Part shown: piece after piece, positions 22,030 through 31,596 of the stretch
Layout: every line of letters starts with the position of its first letter
How positions within the stretch are numbered: position 1 is the first letter of the stretch
Source: Chara braunii
Lineage: Eukaryota; Streptophyta; Charophyceae; Charales; Characeae
Assembly (NCBI GenBank): GCA_003427395.1
Contig: BFEA01000075.1
Coordinates: forward strand, 1,980,247-2,033,229
DNA length: 52,983 bases
Reading direction: 5' to 3'
The notes under the pieces: model-generated
Told to the model about the DNA's origin: nothing
Databases searched by the model: none
Seen by the model: only the letters and a program-made list of their open reading frames with translations
Position numbers and translations under genes: made by a program

Positions 22030-22335
22030 GACGTATGACGCCACCTTCGGCCTACGAGGTGAGATAAAGGTATAGTCCTCTAGTGAAAACTAGAGATGAT
22101 TGAAAAGGCCAATCAAACTCGGAGATAGCTGGTTTTCCGCGAAATCTGTTGAGGCAGAACGTGTGTGATCTTCATTGCAAGAGGTAGAGCACGCGATGGG
22201 CTAGTGTGGCCCAAAGCTTGACCAACCCCAAGGAAGCTCCGAATACTTGCAACTGAGCATCGCCCAGACAGACTTTGGGTGCTGTGAACATAAAGTCTCC
22301 CTATCTTCACTCGAAGACTAAGAGGCAACCGTCTA
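22030..22335 (+). pseudogene. rrnL: Mitochondrial large-subunit rRNA fragment (domain II region)
   Basis: AAAGGCCAATCAAACTCGGA followed by GATAGCTGGTT is the near-universal 23S/26S rRNA sequence of domain II. The adjoining AGGTAGAGCAC, GACCAACCCCAAG and CCGAATAC words lie in the order expected downstream in bacterial-type LSU rRNA. It is not nuclear 28S type. With trnS-UGA and a group II intron RT next to it, the source is inferred to be mitochondrial DNA transferred to the nucleus. Only part of the rRNA is present, so it cannot give a functional ribosomal RNA. An A run at about 22369-22380 follows. Confidence 0.82.
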
Positions 22336-22453
22336 CTAAGTAAGATGCAATTTGATATGTAGTAGATGGAAAAAAAAAAAGGCCCGGATCTTATTTCCAT
22401 TGACGATGTGTTTGATGGAGTGGAAAGAAAGGTACAAGGGGCGTCTTTGCTTT

Positions 22454-22537
22454 GGATGGATGTCTGAGTGGTTGAAGGTATCAGTCTTGAAAACTGACAT
22501 ATTACAAAATATCGGGGTTTGAATCCCTCGCCGTCCG
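22454..22537 (+). tRNA. trnS-UGA: Mitochondrial-type tRNA-Ser(UGA), in a nuclear insert
   Basis: An 84-nt tRNA-Ser shape. The acceptor GGATGGA pairs with GCCGTCC (six of seven, one G-U), with G as discriminator. The D-arm holds TCTGAGTGGTTGA. The anticodon loop CTTGAAA gives anticodon TGA inside an AGTC/GACT stem, a long variable arm follows, and the T-loop is TTTGAAT. Both the start GGATGGATGTCTGAG and the end CGTCCG are characteristic of plant mitochondrial trnS(UGA), not the plastid form (which starts GGAGAGATGGC). It is probably not expressed from the nucleus. Intactness argues for a fairly recent transfer, or that this stretch is an organelle contig misjoined into the scaffold. Confidence 0.85.
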
Positions 22538-22597
22538 TTCATGTATGTTAATTTATAGGTAATGAATTCAGTATTGAAAATGATTATCGAGGAAGTG

Positions 22598-22675
22598 TTG
22601 AAAATGCGCTTGTACAGGAAAAATGTGCTTCCAAGTAAAAGCATTGTGAGGTGTGAAGCCTACTCGTACTAATTA
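22598..22675 (+). pseudogene. rrnL: Mitochondrial LSU rRNA 3' end fragment
   Basis: The segment ending GTGAAGCCTACTCGTACTAAT resembles the 3' terminus of bacterial-type LSU rRNA, where the last helix ends in a GTACTAAT word. It is separated from the domain II fragment by trnS and lacks everything between, so the rRNA parts are not contiguous as in a normal gene. The match is short, so confidence is moderate. Confidence 0.55.
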
Positions 22676-22850
22676 CAATTCCGACTATCGGGAATGGGGA
22701 TAAATACAAATATCGGATTATGGATTTAGTGAAATATTTAACATTTTCAATGGGTTGGAGCCATTGTGATAGGAACCTTTGAGCGCCCTGAACAACTCTT
22801 TGAGCCTTGTGAAGAACAATGAAATCATTGGCGTATCTTACTAGGATAGC

Positions 22851-22866
22851 TCGGCCTTCGGCCGCC
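22851..22866. repeat. GC palindrome, copy 1
   Basis: TCGGCCTTCGGCCGCC is the exact reverse complement of 22972-22987. It can fold by itself (CGGCC/GGCCG with a three-base loop). It lies inside the group II RT fragment next to a stop codon and just upstream of the YAND motif. Confidence 0.85.
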
Positions 22867-22971
22867 TGTTACTGGCCCCACTCATTCAAAGCATTTTCTA
22901 TTTCGTGCAAAGAAATGTTGGCCAGTAAAGGCGATATAACTTGAGGCTTGCCAAAGTTATGTATAGGTATA

Positions 22972-22987
22972 GGCGGCCGAAGGCCGA
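22972..22987. repeat. GC palindrome, copy 2
   Basis: GGCGGCCGAAGGCCGA is the exact reverse complement of 22851-22866, about 105 bp away, inside the same RT fragment between the WLKAD and PQVISPLL motifs. Small mobile GC clusters of this kind are known from several algal and fungal organelle genomes. Confidence 0.85.
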
Positions 22988-23021
22988 AACCAATCATAAT
23001 GTCAGCTTTCAACCAGGCCTT

Positions 23022-23971
23022 GGAAATGGTTTTGCGGGGATTCCACAGCGGACTGTGTTTTGTGGCTAGTCGAGATTGTGCTTTGCGGCTAACCGAGACC
23101 AATTATTTCAATGAAAGGAAAGGTGGCTGCCACTGACCGAAAAAGGAGAGTGGGGCAGTGTCCGTCTGGTTTCGCAATGACCATAGGAACATCCAATGCG
23201 ACGTGGTGAGTGAGATTGAGCGGCTCGCAGCTGACACGGTGAGAGAGGCGAAGCACCAGAAATGCCAAGGGGTGTGAGGCGGTGAGGCGGGACCGCATGT
23301 GGAACCTAGTACCATTCACAATGGGGGGCATTGTCTCCTATCTGCCGCTGGCGTGTTCCATACTTTTTTTTCCTTCCTTTTTATTTTCCTGTGTTTTTTT
23401 TACATTATCTACATATGTCTCGCTACTGTAGGGGTGTCGTTCGTCCTTGTCCTCTCTCTGGGAGCCAACGACATTCACACGCCATCGTTGCCGCCTTCCC
23501 CCTCATCTCACATCCGGTCTTCACCATCGTCGTTGTGTCCCCTTCGCACATGCCTCGCGTCTGGTCCTTCACAAATGGGACCACCCCCCTTCGCAATGGT
23601 CCAACGGTGGGTGACATGGAGCTCCACACCACCATGTTCCAAGAACACATGACGACGTAGATGCGGACATATGAAAGACCGGGCGCTCTCTGCAACCTTG
23701 GAAACCTTCAAGACGTCGCCCCCCCGTACCCTCTGCCCTCTGCACAAAACCGCGACGATAATTGCTCCCTCGGAAATCACAGCAATAATTGCTCCCGCAA
23801 GACTTTTCCAGGTCGGAAAGTATGTGAAAAAGGAAACCCCATTTTTCCACACCGACGATCTTAGGTTGTCAGGTCTAGGAAGCCTTACAAGGACTCCACG
23901 AAGGGTTGTCGGGTGCCGGAAATGTTCCGTGGCAAAGTTTTTCCCGTCAGCATTGTTGTGGGGTCCATGCC
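23022..23971 (+). mobile_element. PIF/Harbinger-family relic, left end missing
   Basis: The start GCCTTGGAAATGGTTTTGCG followed by GGGATTCCACAG aligns with 41507-41540 of the transposase-bearing element. About 23140-23220 (CAGTGTCCGT-TGGTTT, GACGTGGTGAGTGAGATTGAG) aligns with 41620-41690. The right end (GCAAAGTTTTTCCCGTCAGC, then GTGGGGTCCATGCC) matches the family terminus and is followed by TAA (23972-23974), a plausible target duplication. The left terminus is lost at the junction with the mitochondrial block. The middle differs from the 41-kb element and I see no transposase motif. Confidence 0.68.
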
Positions 23972-23974
23972 TAA

Positions 23975-25119
23975 GAGCCGTCTTGGGCAAAGTGGCCTGG
24001 GGGGTTGCAGTTATAACGTAGAGGAGTGGCCAACATCCTGATGTCACCGTCAGAACGCGAAAATTAGGAACAACGAATAAAAGACTTACCATATAGATTT
24101 AGAGTTGGTAAATGATCGTGCGACCCAATCATAAGAGAAGAAACCACGATTGGTGTGGGGCGTACAAGAGATATGAATGTTAGCTAATACACCGAGAACG
24201 AGGCACAGGGATAGCGTCGGTTATTGGTCACCCTTCGTGCACGATTCGGAACTGAAACAGAGAAGGGGCGGATTCAAATTGTTTGGGTCGATTAGTCGAA
24301 AAAAATAAGCAAGCATGATTAATCAAGCATGGTAACCCAGCACGATACGATAGAACCGCTGTAATAGAACAAACAAGACAATACAAGCAAACCCAACAAC
24401 CACTCTATAGTAGTACAATTTCTACTACAGTTAGCAGAGGGGAATTCAACCTAAAGTAACTAATGGACTGCGAAAACTCAAACAACTTGCAAGAAAGGGA
24501 GGAGAACGGGGGAAGGAGGATCCCTCAAAAAAGGTGGAAGGAAGGCTAAAAGGAGTCGAAATGATAGCATTTACCTTGAAACTCTTGCCTGCAAGACCTC
24601 GTTAAGGTAAAAGAAGCTTAGCCATTTTGTCTTGACTCCAAAAAAAGAAAAACCAAAAAAGGAGACGAACTACAGACTGATTAAGAACAAAATTAGAGAT
24701 AGATAGTCGCAGTGGCTAACCTCTCAGCTGAGTTCCCACAAACACATTCATAAGGGAGGAGCAAGTCCACCAAAAGGTAGTTATGGTGGTCATATTAGTA
24801 GGCCATGTAACCAGACTGAGCCCTCAGGCTCCACATCTACTGGTTTATCCAACAGCCAACAAGAGAGGAATGAAACACAAGAGATCACTAGGTTACAGAT
24901 GACCACAATCACTAATCATATCAGTAGTGACAATAGTACACAGCGGATGGATTTTCCCACCCTCCCACCCCCTTTTCATCCTCCACATTGAATTTGGGTG
25001 TTTTGTTGGTAACAGTGGCATCTCAACAAGTAATTTGTGTATCAGTAAGCTCACGCCCTTTGGGCACACACGTTATAAACAACAGAAGCTCTTCTTTGGT
25101 CTCCTAGGGTCAAGCAGAA
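23975..25119. other. A-rich non-coding stretch, nothing recognised
   Basis: No gene, RNA or transposon signature seen. The sequence is A-rich with many short AAC/CAA words and no frame over about 60 codons. Confidence 0.5.
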
Positions 25120-25479
25120 GTGAATAAGCCAAAGGACGTGGATATTTTTGTCATACCCTGTGGGTGTGGTCTGGTTGGATGTCATGGAGAAGAGAGGGAG
25201 GGTGAAGAATGTGAAGCAAGCATGGTAGTGGGCAAAATAGTATGTCAAGGAACTGTGGACACACCAGGCTCAAGGGATGTTTTGTTTCCTGACCAAGATT
25301 TGCATCCCAGCAAGCTTGTAAAGCCTGAAGGAACACAAGAACTCGAGGAAATGATTTCGGACTTGACTGGGAAAGCAAGTACCTTCTTCTCACTCACTAC
25401 CAGGAAAATCATGTGTTTGCCCAACAAAAAACAAATCTTCAAGACAACAAACAGAACTTTGGGTGGACTCGTGCAGTAG
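25120..25479 (+). CDS. Hypothetical 119-residue open frame
   Basis: An open frame from ATG to TAG with mixed, non-low-complexity composition (Glu/Gly/Lys rich, several Cys). I recognise no domain, signal peptide or membrane segment. It has no visible splice sites, neighbours that would explain it, or homologue in the window. The more biased sequence just downstream belongs to a dispersed repeat (about 25500-25780), which weakens the case. It may be a chance frame or an exon of an unknown gene. Confidence 0.2.
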   Translation: MNKPKDVDIFVIPCGCGLVGCHGEEREGEECEASMVVGKIVCQGTVDTPGSRDVLFPDQDLHPSKLVKPEGTQELEEMISDLTGKASTFFSLTTRKIMCLPNKKQIFKTTNRTLGGLVQ

Positions 25480-25499
25480 AGGAAGGGTTGCTCAGGGTA

Positions 25500-25780
25500 G
25501 GAAGTCTACTAGAAGGGCGGGGTAGGGCGACATTGGTCGGTGCTGAAGCAGTGGCTCTGTGACCAAGAGGAGTTTGAGGCCATTGGAGTTATGTCGAGGG
25601 TGGAAGACATAACCACCCCTTTCAATGTAGCTGATGCCGGGCGGTGACCCTGTAACCTGTTAGGGGGTTTGCAGCTAAGGAAGTAGTCGAGGGAGGAAGA
25701 TACTTCTTGTCCATCAGAAAACAGTGAGTTCGGTGTTGGGGCAGTTTGTGTTGCCTTGTAACCCTAGCAAGGGGGGTGTG
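25500..25780 (+). repeat. Dispersed repeat with internal sub-repeats (copy 1)
   Basis: Words ACATTGGTCGGTGCTGAAGC, GTCGAGGGTGGAAGACA, CTGTAACCT-TAG-GGG and CCTTGTAACCCTAGCA-GGGGGTGTGA recur in 37860-38170 in the same order, and within each copy the GGT-GGTGCTGG to GTAACCTAGCAG unit repeats two or three times. No coding capacity. The element type is unknown. Confidence 0.65.
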
Positions 25781-27121
25781 AAACCATCGCTGAATAGGGG
25801 TTTGGTGGTAGCGCGAATGCGACCCGCGGACGGCAGGGCCCGCCTGCCAGGAAACGCACAAGCTTCGGGAGATGGTGGCGACATTGGTGAACCATCCCCC
25901 GCTGGTTGAAGCATCGGTGCCCCCCGGTGAGACACGAGCCGGAGTGGGATCAATCCACGTGGCAAGCAACCGGTGTATTGACGCCAGCGCCAAATGCACA
26001 GCGAAGTGGAACAGCTCTGCGACAACTGAGAAGACCACGGCCACAAAGTTGACGACCGACGAGACGAGGTTAGAAACAGTGTGATAGTGTTACGACGGCT
26101 ACTGTGGCGGTGTGACTGTGTGCGGGAGTCGGGATTGGCCACAGTGTGGTGGAAGATCAGCCCGGAGACGGACGATAGGTGGTTGGAAAGGAGGGGATAG
26201 AGTTGACACGGCTGATGTGGTGGTGTGAGTGTGTATGGCAGTCACAGTGGAAGTGGGGAACAAACATAAAACGTAGGTGGAAGGGATAAGAGTTCAAGGA
26301 GGTCGGGACACGTGACGGGGCAGCAAAGGAGAGGCTGGGAAGTAGAAGGCATCTCGGATTCGAAGTTGGTGAAGAAGCGGATCGGAAAACTCGCCATACT
26401 CGGATACACGAACATAAATTCGGGAGGCGGGGCTTGGGGATGAGAATGGGAGGTGACGGCACCACGTGGCGGTGCGAGAGGAAAAGAACCAAGCGAGACA
26501 GGTGAAAGACAAGATCGACGCAGTGTAAGGCACAACTCGAAGCTACAAAGGGCGAAACGATTGTCTTGACGAATCGTGGCACGAAGGGTGGTGAAACCCT
26601 TTACTATCGAACCCTGCTTGGCTCACCTCGGTCCCCCCTGATCCCTGAGTTGACCCCCTCGATTCTTCGTTTCCTCATTCCGACCCCCCCCCCCCCAAAC
26701 CCCATCTCCTACCCCGTCACCAGTGCTGCTCCGAGTCCCCCCCACAGCCCATCCACCCTGCCTTCCGCCGTTCCCTCTCTCTTTCGCCCTGTACACTACC
26801 CGACGATCACACGACCATAGAAACTGGCGTCCCAGATAATTGCGCTACTGAGTACTCGGTTGGAACGCTCCCCCCAAACGGGACGCCTTCCCACACCCAA
26901 AATAAGTAATCACGACTCCCTCCACTGATAAAACGGTGGGAAGTAGGCTTGGGGTGGCATGACCTACGACAAGACAGAACAACTGTTGTCTGACGGAGAA
27001 AGATTGATTTCTGTTTTGTTTTCACCGAAGGCTTAGTATGACGATCAATGAAGCATCTACCACCGATTGATTGGCAGCTAGACATCCGACAAAAGCGATC
27101 AATCAATCAATTGTTTCCAAT
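25781..27121. other. Non-coding; possible 5' region of the 27-kb LINE
   Basis: Open frames here (minus 25622-26044, 25714-26142, 26157-26582) have no domain content. A C run lies at about 26682-26695. CACACGACCATAGAAACTGG and later sequence may be LINE 5' UTR, but without an intact copy for comparison I cannot set the 5' end. Confidence 0.4.
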
Positions 27122-29076
27122 ATGACAGGTGATTCTCCCCCTACACAGCAGATGAAAACCAAGGGGGGGACAAAAACTGACCATACGGCGGGCACACCCC
27201 CCCAGAAAATCGGGATTAGGATAAAAGATGCTTCTCCCCTGACTGACAATGCACACGGAGATTCACAAAAACACAACACAAGTATAGAGCAAGGCGGGGT
27301 GAAGGAAACATGGAAAGATAAAGTCGTATCCTCGGGTCGGGCTGCGACAGATATCCCATCCACATCGGGGAACAGGAAAGCATCACCGCCCCAACTGCTG
27401 AAAACCCTTTCAGCGTCGGCGCAATCTGAAGCGCATACCTTGACTCTATCGCCCCTCTCAAGAGTCACTTTATCCAGCAACTGTACGTGGAACCGGAACG
27501 AAAATTCCAAGTCAAAGATGGGTACATATTCCCACACTCAGTCTTCCCACCCCAAGCCACAGCCATCAGGGACACGATCTATGCGCACAAAGCGGTGCAC
27601 TTCAGATTCCAGCCCGAGAACATGGGGCATGCAATCAATGACAAGATCAAATGGATAACAGATAAACTTGCGTCCATAAAACCGGACAGACAGCTGATCC
27701 ATGATCACTTCCTGATAGAGGTGGATAGTCCAGAGTGCATCACGGTGGTTGCCTTGTACTCCACAGACAAACACCTCCTCCTCAAAAACAGGGCCTTGCT
27801 CTTCAGAGGAAAATCGGTGCAGGTGGTACCATGGTCCCCGCCCAATCCGCAATCCAGCGACGAGCGAAGAGAGTACCTAATGAAGTCCAACTTCTGGGTT
27901 GAATTCAGGTTTGTGCCCCTGAGTGTGCAAGGGGCGATCCTCACAGACCTGGAGAATACTGCTCATGTTAAAGGTTATATCACAGACCTGCCACAATTCC
28001 TGGATAAGCGAGATGACTCCTTGTTGGTGAGAGTGGAGTGGGATGAGGCATACCCATTCCCCCTTAATGGAGAATGGAGATACTCTCATGGAGGCAGAGA
28101 GTGTTCCGTTCCTGTTAGTCACACGCAAGACCCTTGGTGTTATGCCTGTAAAACAAGAGGCCACCTCTGCTCTGATGACCTCTGCCCGAATAACAAAAAA
28201 AAAAAGATCAAGGGTCTTGTGATCCCTGACCCGACAGATGAAGAGATTTGGTACCCGGAAGAAAGGGAGCTCCACGGGTGGACTCTCAGACTATATGCGG
28301 ACGGGCGACCGGGGAAATGGATGTGGCAAGGAGATGGCCAACCTTCTTTGTATCCGTCAGGGGCAGAGATTGCATTGCACAATGACCCTAAGCAAAAGGG
28401 AAAACGCGGACAGACGCCCGTGCCTGAAGGAAGGTCAATGGGTAAGAGGGGCCCCCTTGGAAATGACCGAACGCCCACCTCAGACCTGCAGGGCCATCGA
28501 GCCAGTGCTGACAAGGCAGAACAGGGGCTGAACTCTGCACAAAGCCCCCATCACCAACCTGTCCGACAGACTGTCCAACAGACTGCCCCGACTGAATCGA
28601 AGAAAAACCTGGCATCAAAGGAGAAAGGGGGGGACTGCCAACCAGTGCAGGGGTGTGATTCAGACCTCTCGGACTGTATCCAACCTGACCAGCAGCAGCC
28701 TGGTGACAAAAACACTCAGCTCCACATCCCGGCTCCTTCGCAACAGCCCCGGCTGTCGGACCAGTCGCAACCCAATCACGGCAACAAAGCGGATAAGCAG
28801 ATGACCACTCGGAGCGGGAACCGCCTGCCCCGATCTGAAGAAGCACCTCCCTTGGCAGCAGGGGGAGTGGGAGCTGAGAAAAGAGACACAAAGAACGCTA
28901 ATCTGATGAACCCTCACCAAATGTGGCAAAAAGCCAACTCCCTCCAGGGATGCGACTTTTTCCCAACCCCTAGATGCGTTGATGCAGAAGCCACTGGGGG
29001 CTCCCCAAGACAGTGGTCCGACGGGACAGCCAGTGGCAATACTGGAGCTTCTCGGGCAAGATCGACGACGTCCTGA
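27122..29076 (+). pseudogene. LINE ORF1, DUF4283-like plus zinc knuckle, frameshifted
   Basis: Starts at ATG 27122 and is frameshifted near 27420 into the frame that stays open to 29076. After the shift, an RNA-binding-like region (about 27490-28130) shows the plant LINE ORF1 pattern: a LIEVDSPE strand, FRGKSVQVVPWSP, FWVEFRFVPL and a late RVEWDEAYP stretch. It ends in CYACKTRGHLCSDDLC (28138-28185), a C-x2-C-x4-H zinc knuckle with altered final spacing. The C-terminal 300 residues are Gln/Ser/Pro-rich. By family knowledge ORF1 coats LINE RNA and chaperones nucleic acid. The frameshift shows this copy is dead. Similarity to DUF4283 is judged by eye. Confidence 0.75.
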
Positions 29077-31552
29077 CAAGAAGGAGCAGGTACAACCGCC
29101 ACAACATCTGTTGCAATCACTTCCCACGGTCTGGGGGCAAGATGAGTCTCACAAAGACTACTCCACTACACGAGCTGCACTACCCCAGCCCTTGCCTTCG
29201 GGGTGTGGGTCAGGCACTGTAAAACTTAAAGAAGTTACCTCAGTACTCACTGGGGAACGAAAGTTTGAGCAGCTCCCCCCTCCCCTGACCATTGGGACTC
29301 CATCTGCCCATGGCAAAGTGCTGATTGAAAGGGACAACGGTGAGTCGCCCAGCAGCAGAAATGATGGCTCGGGGTTTGGAGGAATGGAGAAATTGCACGA
29401 GCAGCAACAAATGCAGCATGGCCATCCAATGGAAGGGACGGATGCACCCCGACCACCGGAGGCAGAAAACAGAAGCCACCGCCACTGTTCTATGGATCAT
29501 GACCAGAAGGGAAAAGGTGAAAGCCACTGTGCCTTGTGCCCTGACGAACAAGAGCAAGGACAGCAACAGGGTGGTCAACCTCTGCCAACTGAGGTGATTC
29601 CCCTGCACATGGACGGACCGCAACAACACTATCCGCTCGGCCAACATCAACTGCCTCAACAATATCAGCTTCATGACCAGCTGCAGCATCAACAACACCA
29701 ATCCCTTGGTCAGCTGCACCAGCAGATGCAGTGCCAACAGGAACACGAGACACAGGCCCTGCAACAAATACAAATGCAGCACATCCAACAACAAGACCTG
29801 CTGGTTCACCACCAAGTCTGCATTCATCTGTTACAGCAGACGCAAGAGCAGATCGCTCAGCAGCAGGAACAACGTCTCTGGCAACAAAGAGTGTGCGAGG
29901 AACAACTGCAGCGCCTCCTAGTGGAACAGATGGCGCAATACCAACACCAGCAGTACCAGGAGAGACTGATACAGCAACAGCAGATCCTCCAGCACCTGCA
30001 GCTGCAATGGCAACAACAGCTATGCTGTCAACAGCAGCAAGTGTTGCAGCAACAGCAACATCAGCTGCACATGTTCTGGCAACAAGAAGCGGAAAGACAT
30101 CGGGCATAGGAATGCCAACTGCCATACCAACCACCGCACCACGCCATTGCACTCCCCTCCTGGTATGAGGAGGGGCAAAAGCCTCAAGACATGGATACCT
30201 CGGCTCCTCCACCAGACCGCCCTCAGTTGGACCAGGGCCAGTCTCAACAACAGGACGTGGAAATGGAGATAGAGGCAGTCCCGCCGCGAGGCCCACCGCC
30301 AGAAGAGGCCAACCCGCCGCCCCTCACTGCCAACGACGAAGTCCAGCAAAAACTGGCTTTTTTGACAGACTGGACCCTCTCTAAGATCTTCTCGATGCGG
30401 AAGACAAGCAGGGACAGGATCTGAACAATAGATACTGGGGGGAGGCAAAAAAAGTGTTGATGTACAGCCCCAGGGTGCTGGTTACAGTCGAAAAATACAG
30501 AGATGTGTCCTCAGTTGACTGGATGGATGTGGGGGCGGCCATAGTCCTTGTAGTTAACGACTTCGTCGACAAAATTGAGAACTACGCTAAGTCCCGATTC
30601 AAAGTGGAAAACCCCGAAGGAGCCTAATCACGAACAGAGGACCCGGAAGATGCGTTCCTACACGAGGGTCTGGCTTGGCCCAAGACATTGGTACAGGAAC
30701 TCTGCACCACGCTGCACACCCTTCCCGAAAACAAAGATCAACAGCAATGTCAAACCGTAGAGCCCCAGCAGGGGAGTCAGCCACATGGGCCAATGCGGGC
30801 GCTGAACGTTGGAACACAGCAAAACACTCAGCCAGAACAGTCAACGCGGGTGGGGCATGAAAAAGTAAGCCAACACCTCGCTCGAGTTAGCCACTTGGCT
30901 GATCCTCCCCACCCCAGGGCCAAGGGGATAGAAATCATTCATGATGATGATCACATCGATCTCTCCCACTCTGATGAGGACTGGCCCATAGAAGCTTAGG
31001 GAGCTGGTCAGATTGCAAGAAGATGGCAGCACCCCAGTGTCAATGCCCCCGGGAGTAATCATATTTCCGATCAGACGGGAGAAAGAAGATGGCCAGTGGA
31101 CCCTTCGTTTGGGCCCTCCGACGCATCTAGCCCACCAGCCCTCACAACCGAAGACCACCCCGACCCAGACAGGTCTCACTGTGGATGGCTGGAGGGGGAA
31201 CCCCTCCACAACCGCCATACTCAAAAGACTGAAATACTGGGTTGGGGAAACAGATACAAACGAAGTGCTGGGTGCCGTGTTCCCTGAAAACCTTTCCTTT
31301 CCTAAAGGAATAATCCCGGTCCTGCTGCTGTTTGGGCCCAAGACAAGGGCTCACAAAACCAGAACAGACCCTGGATGGTTCAACCACCGCCAACTGATGG
31401 ACCGTCAGACTACACGATTCATGACCAACGTGGCTTGGACTGCGAGTAGAGTCCTCGTCTTTATGCAGGCCTTCTTAGAAGACAACGTACTAGACGAGTA
31501 CAACAAGTGGGAAGACCCACAGGGAGTGCTCCCACTTAAGGCCACAGTCTGA
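28979..31552 (+). pseudogene. LINE middle ORF: Gln-rich coil plus conserved C-terminal domain, broken
   Basis: 28979-30109 is open and becomes extremely Gln/His-rich from about 29390 (QQ, HQ and LQ repeats suggesting coiled coil). After a stop, the frame is picked up at 30191-30424 (KLAFLTDWTLSKIF), again near 30425-30626 (SSVDWMDVGAAIVLVV), and at 31013-31552 (GLTVDGWRGN, FPKGIIPVLLLFG). Each later piece has a counterpart in the second copy: VDWVLLKFL at about 47068, NDVDWKMVGRVTIS at about 47214, SLVGLTLEGWRG and SFPPGITLAVVHF at about 47923-48095. Conservation between two diverged copies implies the protein was selected. No known domain is recognised. It may be a continuation of ORF1 or a separate ORF. 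Confidence 0.65.
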
Positions 31553-31596
31553 GGTGCACGAGCCACAACGGTGACTGACCTTTCACATCATAAAGA

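Larger units (their letters stand above)
22740..23030 (-). pseudogene. Group II intron reverse transcriptase/maturase fragment
   Basis: Minus strand reading from about 23025: KAWLKADIM, then GKPQVISPLLANISLHEIEN, a stop after EWGQ (TAA near 22869), then LVRYANDFIVLHKAQR. These are RT motifs 3 to 5 of group II intron-encoded proteins (expected forms: WLKAG, G-PQGG-ISPLLANI-LH, and VRYADDF). PQGG has lost its GG and the catalytic YADD reads YAND, so the enzyme would be inactive. Two inverted 16-bp GC palindromes interrupt it, the first close to the new stop. Its neighbours (trnS, rrnL pieces) suggest a mitochondrial intron source. The upstream end merges into a Harbinger-like sequence at about 23022. 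Confidence 0.8.

Noticed and set aside
22454-22537. Plastid origin for the tRNA-Ser
   Set aside because: Acceptor and D-arm (GGATGGATGTCTGAG) match the mitochondrial form; the plastid form starts GGAGAGATGGC.
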